Made by a program: the position numbers and the translations under genes. From positions 930,001 to 994,000 of the forward strand of contig NZ_JAAVUP010000002.1 of NCBI RefSeq assembly GCF_012163135.1: a DNA stretch of 64,000 nucleotides, written 5' to 3'. How positions within the stretch are numbered: the stretch's first letter is position 1; each line of letters begins with the position of its first letter. The DNA is from Neoroseomonas oryzicola. Its GTDB lineage: Bacteria; Pseudomonadota; Alphaproteobacteria; Acetobacterales; Acetobacteraceae. Below are positions 41,235-49,587 of the stretch, one piece after another. The notes beneath the pieces are model-generated. The model had not been told where the DNA came from. It did not search any database and saw only the letters and a list, made by a program, of their open reading frames with translations.

Positions 41235-42112
41235 GCCGCCAGCGCCGCGTAGTCGAGGTTCGCCATGACCTGCACCCGCAGGATGAAGCGGTGCTCGTCC
41301 GGGCCGTAATCCGCGACGGCGTTGTGGGTGGTGCCGATGTTGTCCCACATCAGCACGTCGCCCTCGTCCCACTCATGCGTGTAGAGGTATTTCTCCTGCG
41401 CCTGGTGGCGGAACAGGTAGTCGAGCAGCGCGTCGCTTTCCGCGCGCTCCATCCCCTCCACGTACATGGCGTAGCCGGAATTGGCGTAGAGCACGCGCCG
41501 CCCGGTGATCGGGTGGATGCGCACCATCGGCTGGGAGACCGGCGGCTTCTTCGCCCGCTGTTCCGGCGTCAGCGGCCCGCGGATCGACCCCGGGCGGATG
41601 CGCATCATGTCCCAGAACTTCTGGAAGTCGTGGATCGCGGTGCGGCCCTCGATGCGCGCCTTCACCTCGGCCGGCAGGTCGTCATAGGCGGCGTGGACGT
41701 TGCGGAACTGCGTGCAGCCCAGGACGCGGCCGTCGCGGCGCGGCACGCGCTTGGCGTGCAGCACGTTCGCGAGCGCGATCTCCTTCGAATAGGACATGTC
41801 CGTGTGCCAGCCCTGCCCGGCGTCGGACAGGCCGATCGGCTTGCCGTCCGCGTCCTTCATGTTGGACAGGTGCATCACCTCGGGATGCCCCGCGGCGTGG
41901 AACAGGTTGGCGACGTTCACCTCGAGCTCGCCGAAGCGACTGCCGAAGGCCGACAGCGCCGGCGCATCGAGGTCCTGCTTCGGGAAGCACACCACGCCAT
42001 ACTGGCCGAGCGCGCGCAGCACCGTCTTGAAGTCGGCGGGCGAGAGGGATTGCGAGAGGTCGATGCCCTCCACGCGCGCGCCCAGCCCGGCATTGTTCGG
42101 GGTGATCCGCAT
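41231..42112 (-). CDS. TauD/TfdA-family Fe(II)/2-oxoglutarate dioxygenase
   Basis: 293 residues from ATG 42112 (GGAACGTCCG upstream is weak). HxD metal site in 'GQGWHTDMSYSKEIALANV' (about residues 100-118), distal His in 'LMWDNIGTTHNAVADYG' (about 262) and the 2-oxoglutarate Arg in 'EHRFILRVQV'. The 'DLSQSLSPADFKTVLRALGQ' N-terminus is typical. TauD/TfdA enzymes oxidise taurine, 2,4-D or other carboxylates/ethers; here the neighbours (FAH-family, Bug receptor) suggest a carboxylate. First gene of that operon. Confidence 0.9.
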   Translation of the reverse strand: MRITPNNAGLGARVEGIDLSQSLSPADFKTVLRALGQYGVVCFPKQDLDAPALSAFGSRFGELEVNVANLFHAAGHPEVMHLSNMKDADGKPIGLSDAGQGWHTDMSYSKEIALANVLHAKRVPRRDGRVLGCTQFRNVHAAYDDLPAEVKARIEGRTAIHDFQKFWDMMRIRPGSIRGPLTPEQRAKKPPVSQPMVRIHPITGRRVLYANSGYAMYVEGMERAESDALLDYLFRHQAQEKYLYTHEWDEGDVLMWDNIGTTHNAVADYGPDEHRFILRVQVMANLDYAALAA

Positions 42113-42209
42113 CGGACGTTCCTCGTCTTGGTTGCAGGAAGGGTGCGCTGGCCCCGGCGGGCCGTCAACGCGCCGCCCGGTCTTCCGCGGCGCCGCGTGC
42201 TGCGCCAGC

Positions 42210-43472
42210 ATGGCGGCCATGGACAGCACTCCGGAACAGCCGCGGATCATCGTCATCGGCGGCGGCATCGTCGGCCTCTGCGTCGCCTGGCACCTGGCCC
42301 GGCGCGGCCTCGCCCCGCTTGTGATCGAGGCCCGCAAGGCCAATGCCGCCTATACCGGCAATGCCGGGGCGATCAGCCACGGCTCGGTGGCGCCGCTCGC
42401 CATGCCGGGCGTGCTGCGCCAGGTGCCGAAGATGCTGACCGATCCGGCCGGGGCGTTGCACATCCCGCTGCGCTACTGGCTGAAGGCGGCGCCATGGCTG
42501 GCGCGCTTCGTCGCCTCGGCCCGCGCGCCGAAGGTCGAGGCCTCGGCGAGCGCGCTCGCCTCCCTGCTGTTCAGCGCGCCGGAACGCCACCAGGAGATCC
42601 TCGCCGCGGAGGGTGCGCTCGACCTCATCCGCCAGGAAGGCCAGATGTACCTCTACCGGGACGAGGCGCAGATGGCGAAGGACGCCGCCGGGCTGGAACT
42701 GCGGCGGCGCCACGGCCTGCGGATGGAGGTGCTGGACCGCGCCGCGCTCGCCGCGCTGGAGCCCGAGATCTCCCCCGCCTACACCCGCGCGGTCTTCCTG
42801 CCGGACCACGGATCCTGCGTGAACCCGGCGCGCATGGCCTCGGTCATCGCCAGCGGCATCCGCCGCATGGGCGGCGAGATCCGCGAGGCCGAGGTGCGCG
42901 CGATCAAGCTCGAAGGCCGCCGTGCCGCCGGCGTCGTGACCGATGCCGGGCTGGTGCCGGCGTCCCAGGTGGTGCTCTCGGCGGGCGCCTGGTCGGCGCG
43001 GCTGCTCGCGCCGCTCGGCATCAAGGTGCCGCTCGAGACGCAGCGCGGCTACCACGTCATGTTGCCGGATGCGGGCGTGCGGCCGGGCCGCATCCTCTCG
43101 CCCGCCGACCGCAAGGTCTTCATCACGCCGATGGAAGACGGCCTGCGCGTTGCCGGGTCGGTGGAGTTCGGCGGGCTCGAGGCGCCGCCGACCGAGGCGC
43201 GGGCGCGGCTGCTGCTCGGCGACCTGCGCGCTGTCTTCCCGAACGTCCGCACCGAGGGTGCCACGACCTGGATGGGCCATCGCCCCTGCCTGCCGGACAG
43301 CGTGCCGGTGATGGGGCCGCTCAAGACCTGGGACGGCATCTGGTGCGCCTTCGGCCATGGCCATTTGGGCCTGACCGGCTCGGCGCCGACCGGCGCGGTG
43401 GTGGCGGCGGCGGTCGCGGGCGAGAAGCCGAACTTCGACTTCGCGCCCTTCAGCGCGGAGCGCTTCGCCTAG
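42210..43472 (+). CDS. DadA-like FAD-dependent D-amino acid dehydrogenase
   Basis: 420 residues from ATG 42210 (417 from ATG 42219). DAO-superfamily flavoenzyme: dinucleotide motif 'IIVIGGGIVGLCVAWHLARR' (about 13-32), 'GNAGAISHGSVAPLAMPG' (about 50) characteristic of DadA-like dehydrogenases, 'RGYHVMLPDAG' near 283 and C-terminal 'GHGHLGLTGSAPTGAVVA'. It would oxidise a D-amino acid or similar amine, passing electrons to the respiratory chain. Divergent from the dioxygenase; its stop overlaps the convergent unknown gene by 4 bp. Confidence 0.9.
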   Translation: MAAMDSTPEQPRIIVIGGGIVGLCVAWHLARRGLAPLVIEARKANAAYTGNAGAISHGSVAPLAMPGVLRQVPKMLTDPAGALHIPLRYWLKAAPWLARFVASARAPKVEASASALASLLFSAPERHQEILAAEGALDLIRQEGQMYLYRDEAQMAKDAAGLELRRRHGLRMEVLDRAALAALEPEISPAYTRAVFLPDHGSCVNPARMASVIASGIRRMGGEIREAEVRAIKLEGRRAAGVVTDAGLVPASQVVLSAGAWSARLLAPLGIKVPLETQRGYHVMLPDAGVRPGRILSPADRKVFITPMEDGLRVAGSVEFGGLEAPPTEARARLLLGDLRAVFPNVRTEGATTWMGHRPCLPDSVPVMGPLKTWDGIWCAFGHGHLGLTGSAPTGAVVAAAVAGEKPNFDFAPFSAERFA

Positions 43473-44344
43473 AACATCGCCTTCCCGGCAATCGACCAGG
43501 CCTGGATCGCCGCGTCCTCGGCCGACGTCCCCTGCGCGGTCGGGAAGGACGCCGGTTCGGCGAGCAGGATGGCGCGGATCAGGAAGACCAGGATCCGGCG
43601 GTCCTGCGCGTCATCGTTCTGTTTGTACTGCTCCGGATCGCGGTTGACGGTGACCTCGCCGAGCGTCAGTCGCTCGCCCTGCCAGCGCGCCGCGACGTCG
43701 TAGATCAGGTTGCCCGTCCAGGACCGGCGGAACAGCAGGCGGTCGCCGTCCAGATGGATGAACCACTTCTCCTCCATCTCCGTGGGGCGGAAGCCGCGCG
43801 CGATCAGCCAGGATTCGAAGGGCGCGAAAGTGACGTCGAGACGGAACGCCGATGTCCGATCCGGCATGGGATGGACATGGCCGCCGAGATGGCCCGCATG
43901 CGCGCCCCGCAGCGCCGTCTCCTCGTCGCGGCCGAGCACGGCGGCGAGATGCGCCTGGGGGGAGGGGCCGGGCAGCGGTTTGCCGTCGATGAGAAGGCTC
44001 GGCATCGTGGGCGGGCGCCGCTTCCAGAACGCCGGACAGAAGGCAGCAAGCCAGCCGTAATCCGCCACCGCGATCACCGCGCTGCGGATCGTGCCGTCCG
44101 CCGCGCGCAGCGTTCCCGCGAGATGCGTCGGCCCGCGATGCGTCACCCGCAGCACGACGCTGCGCCGCGCCGCGGCGACCGGATGCAGCGCCTGGATGAA
44201 ATCGAGCCGAAGGTCGCCGCGCCCGTTGCCGAGGGGCTGGATGCCGGTCAGCAGGACCGGGCTCGCGCCCCAGCCGGCCTGGCGGGGCGGCACCTCCAGC
44301 CAGCCCCACCAGGCACCGGGCGCGAGGGTCAGCGCGCCGGCCAT
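43469..44344 (-). CDS. Conserved-looking protein of unknown function
   Basis: 291 residues from ATG 44344, family not identified. It looks bipartite. Residues 1-105 are rich in beta-strand-like stretches, ending 'DYGWLAAFCPAFWKRR'. After a His/Gly-rich linker ('LRGAHAGHLGGHVHPMP', about 140-158) comes a domain with 'EEKWFIHLDGDRLLFRRSW' and 'TGNLIYDVAARWQGERL' (about 196-235), a pattern seen in uncharacterised bacterial proteins where it reads roughly EDKWFIxxEDDxLYxHRSWTG. No signal peptide or membrane helix. It lies 4 bp downstream of the iron-containing dehydrogenase gene. Confidence 0.7.
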   Translation of the reverse strand: MAGALTLAPGAWWGWLEVPPRQAGWGASPVLLTGIQPLGNGRGDLRLDFIQALHPVAAARRSVVLRVTHRGPTHLAGTLRAADGTIRSAVIAVADYGWLAAFCPAFWKRRPPTMPSLLIDGKPLPGPSPQAHLAAVLGRDEETALRGAHAGHLGGHVHPMPDRTSAFRLDVTFAPFESWLIARGFRPTEMEEKWFIHLDGDRLLFRRSWTGNLIYDVAARWQGERLTLGEVTVNRDPEQYKQNDDAQDRRILVFLIRAILLAEPASFPTAQGTSAEDAAIQAWSIAGKAMF

Positions 44345-44348
44345 CCCG

Positions 44349-45497
44349 TCAGGCCGCCAGGCGCAGGATCGCCTCGAGATCCGCGGGCCCACGGATGGGT
44401 CGAGGATTGGTCGCGATCGGCGCGTCGCCCTTCCAGCGCGCCGCGAGGCCCGGGATCTCCTCCGCCGCGATGCCCTGCTCGGACAGCCGCGTCGGCAGGC
44501 CGAGGCTGCGCACGAAGGCTTCGATGGCCGGCCCGGCCTCCTCGCCGCCGAAGATGTGCGCGACGTCGCGCTGGCGGTGTTCGTTGACCGGTGCGTTCCA
44601 GCGCATCACCGCATGCAGCATGAGGCAGGAGGTGATGCCGTGCGGCACGCCCCGCGCGGCGCCGAGGATGTAGCCGAGGCCATGGCTCGCCCCGACCGGC
44701 ACGCCGGACCACCCGCCCATCACCGACAGCCAGGCCGCTTCCTGGCAGGCCGCGCGGGCCGCGAGATCCCCCGGGTTGCGGCGCACGCGCGGCAGGTTCT
44801 CCGCCAGTATGAGCATCGCCTGGCGCGAGACCGCATCCGAATAGGCCTGCGGCGCCGTCGAACACCAACGCTCCGCCGCGTGGTCGAGTGCGCGGATGCC
44901 CGAGGACAGCAACAGTTCCGCCGGCGTCTCGAGCGTCGCTGCCGGGTCGAGGATGACCGCGCGCGGCACCATCCAGGGATCGAGCGCGCGATACTTCGTC
45001 CCTGCGGCGATGTCGGTGTAGCCGGCATGCGGCGCGAACTCGGCGGCCGAGAGCGTCGTCGGGATGGCGACGATGCGCGGCGCCGGCGCCGATCCGTCCC
45101 AGTTCCCCGGGGCCGCACCGCGCGATGCCGCCGCCCCGATCAGCGATCCCGCATCGCCGATGCCGCGCCAGGTGGCGAGGCAGGCGACCTTGGATCCGTC
45201 GATGACCGACCCGCCGCCGAGCGCGACGATGAGATCCGCCTCCTGGTCCCGCACAAGCGCGGCCAGCGCGACCACGTCCTCGACCGGGCTGTGGGCGCGC
45301 ATCGCCGCGAAGGTGCCGGCGAGGCGGTCGCCGATCGCCGCCTTCGCGGACTGCACCAGCGCACCGCCGGCGAGCGAGCGTGTCGTCACCAGCACCACGC
45401 GCGACGCCTCGCTCACCTCGCGTGGCAGCGCCTCGGCCAGCGCGGCGCCGAGATGCACGCGGCCCTGGGCCGGCCATTGATGCAGATGCGCGGCCAT
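44349..45497 (-). CDS. Iron-containing alcohol dehydrogenase / maleylacetate reductase-like
   Basis: 382-residue group III (iron-containing) alcohol dehydrogenase. 'LIVALGGGSVIDGSKV' (about 88-103) is the NAD motif; metal ligands are in 'GIRALDHAAERW' (about 205), 'GVPVGASHGLGYILGAARG' (about 270) and 'VPHGITSCLMLHAVMRWN'. 'AIPTTLSAAEFAPHAGYTD' resembles the maleylacetate reductase branch, which feeds aromatic-acid catabolites into beta-ketoadipate. GGAGGG precedes the ATG 45497. Alternative substrates are possible. Confidence 0.87.
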   Translation of the reverse strand: MAAHLHQWPAQGRVHLGAALAEALPREVSEASRVVLVTTRSLAGGALVQSAKAAIGDRLAGTFAAMRAHSPVEDVVALAALVRDQEADLIVALGGGSVIDGSKVACLATWRGIGDAGSLIGAAASRGAAPGNWDGSAPAPRIVAIPTTLSAAEFAPHAGYTDIAAGTKYRALDPWMVPRAVILDPAATLETPAELLLSSGIRALDHAAERWCSTAPQAYSDAVSRQAMLILAENLPRVRRNPGDLAARAACQEAAWLSVMGGWSGVPVGASHGLGYILGAARGVPHGITSCLMLHAVMRWNAPVNEHRQRDVAHIFGGEEAGPAIEAFVRSLGLPTRLSEQGIAAEEIPGLAARWKGDAPIATNPRPIRGPADLEAILRLAA

Positions 45498-45555
45498 CCG
45501 TCCCTCCTCGATCCCTTGGGGGCGAGGATGGGACGGCGGCCGGCGCCGGACAAGG

Positions 45556-46668
45556 CTACTGCGCGGCGGCGAGCGAGGCCTGGCGCGGCGGCACCAGGTG
45601 CTTCACCTTCGGCAGCACTTCGGTCTGCAGCAGGCCGAGCGAGGTCTTCCACGCCTCCGGGTTCTCGACGTAGTCGAAGCCGAAGACGAGGAGCTGACCG
45701 AAGCCGCCGACCTCGTGGTAGATGCGCTCGATCTTCTCGGCGACCGTCTTCGGGCTGCCGACGATCCAGTTGTGATGCGCGCAGTATTCCGCGGTGACGT
45801 CGGAATCCGCGACGTCGGGGCTGTGCTTCAGGTAGTCCTTGAAGCCGAACTGCGCGAGCAGCTGCAGGAAGTACTCGTTCATCATCCGGCCCATCATGGA
45901 GCCGACCGACAGCCGCCAAGCTTCCTCGTCGGTCTCGGCGACGAAGACCTCGCGCACCAGGCGCCAGTCGCCGCGCCAGGGGGTGCGGCCCACCTTGCGC
46001 GCCCCGGCCTCGACGCTGTCCCAGTGCGAGGAGACATAGGCCGGGTTGAGGTTGAGCGAGAGCGGCAGGAAGCCCTTCTCGCCGGCGAGTTTCAGCGTGT
46101 CGGAATTCTTCGACAGCCCCGCGACGCCGATCGGCGGATGCGGCGTCTGCAGCGGCTTGATGTGCGGCTTGAGGAACCCGAACATCAGCTCGGGCTTGTC
46201 GACCTTCCAGTACTTGCCCTCGTAGTGCCAGGGCCCGTCGTCGGACCACATCTTGAGGATGATCTCGAGCGCCTCGCGCGTCATGTCGCGGTTCTGGCCG
46301 GACATGCCGTCGACGTTGAACATCGCCCAGTCCGACGGCAGGCCCGAGGCTGCCACGCCGAACATCAGCCGCCCTTCCGACAGGTGGTCGAGCATGGCGA
46401 CACGGTGCGCGAGCTCGGCGGGGTGGTGATAGGGCAGCAGGAAGCCGCCGGGGCCAATGCGCAGCCGCTTGGTCTGCAGCAGCGCCTGCGCGATCAGCAG
46501 GTCGGGGGAGGGATGGGGCTCCCAGGGGGCGGTATAGTGCTCGCCGATCCAGGCTTCGGAGAAGCCCATCTCGTCGAGCCAGCGGAGCACTTGCAGGTCC
46601 CAGTCATGACCTGCCTTCAGGCCGCGCTCGGGCGGATGGGACGGCATGGTGAAATAGCCGAATTCCAT
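45556..46668 (-). CDS. LLM-class flavin-dependent monooxygenase
   Basis: 370 residues from ATG 46668 (GAGGAGGAAGC upstream; longer frame unsupported). Bacterial-luciferase-like TIM-barrel: 'MEFGYFTMPSHPPERG' start, 'EAWIGEHYTAPWEPHPSPDL' (about 38-57), 'RIGPGGFLLPYHHPAELAHR' (about 71-90), 'LDHLSEGRLMFGVAASGLPS' (about 93-112) and a C-terminal 'NWIVGSPKTVAEKI' . Uses FMNH2 and O2 to oxidise an unknown substrate, commonly a long-chain or terpenoid compound. A separate transcription unit about 58 bp upstream of the dehydrogenase. Confidence 0.9.
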   Translation of the reverse strand: MEFGYFTMPSHPPERGLKAGHDWDLQVLRWLDEMGFSEAWIGEHYTAPWEPHPSPDLLIAQALLQTKRLRIGPGGFLLPYHHPAELAHRVAMLDHLSEGRLMFGVAASGLPSDWAMFNVDGMSGQNRDMTREALEIILKMWSDDGPWHYEGKYWKVDKPELMFGFLKPHIKPLQTPHPPIGVAGLSKNSDTLKLAGEKGFLPLSLNLNPAYVSSHWDSVEAGARKVGRTPWRGDWRLVREVFVAETDEEAWRLSVGSMMGRMMNEYFLQLLAQFGFKDYLKHSPDVADSDVTAEYCAHHNWIVGSPKTVAEKIERIYHEVGGFGQLLVFGFDYVENPEAWKTSLGLLQTEVLPKVKHLVPPRQASLAAAQ

Positions 46669-46781
46669 CGGATGCTTCCTCCTCGTCTCCGGTTCCTGCC
46701 GGTTGGAGGGGATCATCCGCCGTGCGTGCCGCGGCATGCAACCGCAAAGGAATGGACGGCGCTTCACCTGTCCGGGATAGG

Positions 46782-46807
46782 CGCCGCCCGGCCCCCGCCG
46801 GGCGGCG
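46782..46807 (-). terminator. Hairpin downstream of the AapJ-like gene
   Basis: Perfect 10-bp stem (CGCCGCCCGG at 46782-46791, CCGGGCGGCG at 46798-46807), 6-nt loop, 26 nt past the stop at 46833. No T-run. It separates the AapJ-like gene from the monooxygenase gene on the same strand. Confidence 0.55.
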
Positions 46808-46832
46808 GGGGCGAGTCACGTCGATGCGCGGT

Positions 46833-47858
46833 TCAGCGCATCGGCCAGGAATACATCAGCCCGCCATTCGTCCACAGCCGGTTCAGCCCACGTTCCAGGC
46901 CGATCGGGGTGCTCGGGCCGATGGTGCGATCGAATAGCTCGCCATAATTCCCCACCGCGCGGATCGCGTTGTAGGCCCAGGCCGCGTCGAGCTTGAGCGC
47001 GTTGCCCAGCAGCGGATCGGCGCCGAGCAGGCGGCGGATCTCGGGATTGGTGCTGGTGCGGCGCAGTTCCTCGGCATTCTGGCTGGTGACGCCGAGTTCC
47101 TCCGCGTTGATCAGCGCGGAAATCGTCCAGCGGATCACGTCGAACCATTCCTGGTCGTCGCGCCGCACCACGGGGCCGTAGGGCTCCTTCGAGAAACGCT
47201 CGGGCAGGATCACGTAGTCATTGGGATTGGTGAACTGGCTGCGCAGGGCTGCGAGCTGCGTCGCATCGGTGCCGATCGCATCGCACCGCCCGGCCTGCAG
47301 CGAGGCCGCATTGTCCTGCATGCGTTCCTGCAGCACCGGGGTGAAGCGCAGGTTGTTCGCACGGAACCAGTCCGTCGTGACGAGTTCGTTCGTCGTGCCG
47401 GGCGAGAGGCAGATGGTCATGCCATCCATCTCGCGCGGGTTGGTGATGTTGGCGTCGCGCCGCACCATGAAGCCGTGGCCGTCATAGAGGTTCGCGATGG
47501 TCAGCCGCAGGCCGAGCGTGGTGTCGCGCGTCATCGACAGCGTGGTCTGGCGGATCAGCACGTCGATCTCGCCCGATTGCAGGGCGGTGAAGCGCTGCAC
47601 CGCGGTCAGCGGCACGAAGCGGACCTTGTTCGGGTCGCCCAGCACCGCGGCCGCGACGGCGCGGCAGAGATCGGCATCCATGCCGCGCCAGACGCCCTGG
47701 CTGTCCGGCAGCGAGAAGCCGGCGACGCCGACATTGACGCCGCAGGCGAGGACGCCGCGGCTCTTGACGCCATCGAGGGTAGCGCCGGCGAAGGCGGGCC
47801 CGGCCAAGCCGAGCCCCAGTCCGGCGGCAAGGGCCGCCATCCAGCGTGTGATCTTCAT
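46833..47858 (-). CDS. AapJ-like general L-amino acid ABC transporter binding protein (orphan)
   Basis: 341 residues from ATG 47858 (GGAGGAGCGAGC upstream). Signal peptide at 1-24 (MKITRWMAALAAGLGLGLAGPAFA). SBP_bac_3 fold of the AapJ/BztA class: 'LDGVKSRGVLACGVNVGVAG', 'WRGMDADLCRAVAAAVLGDP', 'VRRDDQEWFDVIRWTISALI' and the late 'GNYGELFDRTIGPSTPIGLE' block are distinctive. AapJ feeds the AapQMP transporter, but no permease or ATPase is adjacent, so it must share a system encoded elsewhere. Confidence 0.92.
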   Translation of the reverse strand: MKITRWMAALAAGLGLGLAGPAFAGATLDGVKSRGVLACGVNVGVAGFSLPDSQGVWRGMDADLCRAVAAAVLGDPNKVRFVPLTAVQRFTALQSGEIDVLIRQTTLSMTRDTTLGLRLTIANLYDGHGFMVRRDANITNPREMDGMTICLSPGTTNELVTTDWFRANNLRFTPVLQERMQDNAASLQAGRCDAIGTDATQLAALRSQFTNPNDYVILPERFSKEPYGPVVRRDDQEWFDVIRWTISALINAEELGVTSQNAEELRRTSTNPEIRRLLGADPLLGNALKLDAAWAYNAIRAVGNYGELFDRTIGPSTPIGLERGLNRLWTNGGLMYSWPMR

Positions 47859-47908
47859 GCTCGCTCCTCCATCCGCCGGCGGGATGCACCTGCCGGACCG
47901 GTTGATGT

Positions 47909-48781
47909 CTATCCGCGCTTCGCCTTGTCGGCCTCGTTGCGCGCCCTGATGCGGGCGCGCGCCTCGTCCCATTCCGCGTCGCCCCAGGAGAGGTAGTCGT
48001 GGAAGCCGCCGCCCGCCGTCAGCCAGTTGCCGCCGTCAAGGGCGATGGTCTCCCCGTTGATCCAGATCGGCGCCAGCAGGAAGGCGGCCATGTCGCCGAT
48101 GTCCTGCGGCGTGCCGACGCGGCGCATCGGGTTCTTCGCTGCCGCGCGCTCGGCCGGGTTGTTCTCGCCGGGGCGCAGGCGGGCGAACATCCCCTCGGTC
48201 GGGATGGTGCCCGGCGCGATGGCGTTGAGCCGGATGCCGTAGCCCCCCCATTCCACCGCGAGCGACTTGGTCATCGCGTCGATGCCCGCCTTGGACATGG
48301 CCGAGGGCACCACGAAGGGCGCACCGGTGCGCACCCAGGTCACGATGATCGAGACGACGGCGCCGCCGGTGCCGTCCTTGATCCAGCGCTTCCCCACCGC
48401 CTGCGTCACCTGGAAGGTGCCGTGGAAGACGATGTCGGCGATGGCGTGGAAGGCGCGGTGGGACAGGTCCTCCGTGCGGCTGACGAAATTCCCGGCGGCG
48501 TTGTTGATCAGGTGCGTCGCCGGCCGGCCTTCGGCCCACATGGCGGCGACCGCGGCCTCGACCGCCTCGGGGTCCTTGATGTCGACGGCGCGCGCGCTCG
48601 CCTTGCCGGGATGCTTCGCGTTCATCTCGGCGGCGGTGGCCTGCACCACCTCGCCGCGCCGCCCCCAGATCTCGACCGCGGCGCCGAGGTCGAGCAGCCG
48701 CTCGGCCATCATGCGCCCAAGGCCGGTGCCGCCGCCGGTGACCAGCACGCGGCTGCCGGCGAAGAGCCCGTCGCGGAACAT
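47909..48781 (-). CDS. SDR oxidoreductase, 2,4-dienoyl-CoA reductase-like
   Basis: 290 residues from ATG 48781. Rossmann motif 'VLVTGGGTGLGRMMAERL' (about 12-29). The segment 'SIIVTWVRTGAPFVVPSAMS' followed by Lys replaces the usual Tyr of YxxxK by Ser, as in NADPH-dependent 2,4-dienoyl-CoA reductases. 'SLAVEWGGYGIRLNAIAPGT' and 'IPTEGMF' also match that group. It would reduce unsaturated acyl-CoA in beta-oxidation, consistent with the enoyl-CoA hydratase 5 bp upstream. The C-terminal 30 residues (Glu/Arg-rich) are an extension. Confidence 0.9.
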   Translation of the reverse strand: MFRDGLFAGSRVLVTGGGTGLGRMMAERLLDLGAAVEIWGRRGEVVQATAAEMNAKHPGKASARAVDIKDPEAVEAAVAAMWAEGRPATHLINNAAGNFVSRTEDLSHRAFHAIADIVFHGTFQVTQAVGKRWIKDGTGGAVVSIIVTWVRTGAPFVVPSAMSKAGIDAMTKSLAVEWGGYGIRLNAIAPGTIPTEGMFARLRPGENNPAERAAAKNPMRRVGTPQDIGDMAAFLLAPIWINGETIALDGGNWLTAGGGFHDYLSWGDAEWDEARARIRARNEADKAKRG

Positions 48782-48786
48782 GCGCG

Positions 48787-49569
48787 CTATTCCGCCGCGA
48801 GGAAGCGGGAGAAGTCCGGCTTGCGCTTCTCCTGGAAGGCGGCGACGGCCTCCGCGGCCTCGGGGCCCCGCAGCAGGGCGCCGAACTTCGCGAATTCCTC
48901 GGTCATGTGGGCGGTCAGGCGGGATTCCTCGGCCTGGCGCAGCAGGCGCTTGGTCGTCGCCATGGCGGTGGGCGGCTTGGCGGCCAGCTTGCGCGCGACG
49001 GCGCCCGCGGTGTGGAACAGGTCGGGCAACGGCACCACCGCGTTCACGATGCCGGCGCGCAGCGCGGTCTCTGGCGTGAAGGCCTCGCCCAGCATGAGCA
49101 ATTCGTTCGCGAGCAGCTGCCCCGCGCGCTGCGGCACCACCAGCGACGACCCGCCTTCCGGGCATAGCCCGAGATCCACGAAGGGCATGCGGAACACCGC
49201 GGTATCCGCGGCATAGACGAAGTCGCAATGCAGCAGCAGCGTGGTGCCGATGCCGATGGCGTAGCCCGCCACCGCGGCGACGACGGGCTTCGGGCATTCG
49301 CGCAGCGCGGCGAGGAACTCCCGCGCCGGGGAGGGCACGTCCGCCGCCTGGTCCCCGCGCGCCTTGAAGTCGCCGACATCGTTGCCCGAGGTGAAGCAGG
49401 CCGATCCGCCGGTGATGAGCACGACGCGCACGGCGGGCGACGTCGCGGCCTCCCGCAGCGCCTCCCCCATCGCGGCGTACATGGCGCGCGTCAGGGCGTT
49501 CTTCTTGTCGGGGCGGTTGATGTGGATGGTCCGCAGCCCGGCATCGTCGGTGACGTCGATCTCGCTCAT
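48787..49569 (-). CDS. Enoyl-CoA hydratase/isomerase family protein
   Basis: 260-residue crotonase-fold enzyme. Oxyanion-hole segments 'GGSACFTSGNDVGDFKA' (about 56-72) and 'AAVAGYAIGIGTTLLLHCDF' (about 98-117); 'LGLCPEGGSSLVVPQRAG' has Glu at one catalytic position, while the other is Ser/Gly, so isomerase or hydratase activity is undecided. GAGGAAACC precedes ATG 49569. It forms an operon with the dienoyl-CoA-reductase-like SDR. Confidence 0.9.
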   Translation of the reverse strand: MSEIDVTDDAGLRTIHINRPDKKNALTRAMYAAMGEALREAATSPAVRVVLITGGSACFTSGNDVGDFKARGDQAADVPSPAREFLAALRECPKPVVAAVAGYAIGIGTTLLLHCDFVYAADTAVFRMPFVDLGLCPEGGSSLVVPQRAGQLLANELLMLGEAFTPETALRAGIVNAVVPLPDLFHTAGAVARKLAAKPPTAMATTKRLLRQAEESRLTAHMTEEFAKFGALLRGPEAAEAVAAFQEKRKPDFSRFLAAE

Positions 49570-49587
49570 GGTTTCCTCCGCACGCGT

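Noticed and set aside
41291-44587. A 1098-codon plus-strand open frame
   Set aside because: It covers recognisable genes (TauD-like, DadA-like, the unknown gene) in other frames; only composition keeps it open.
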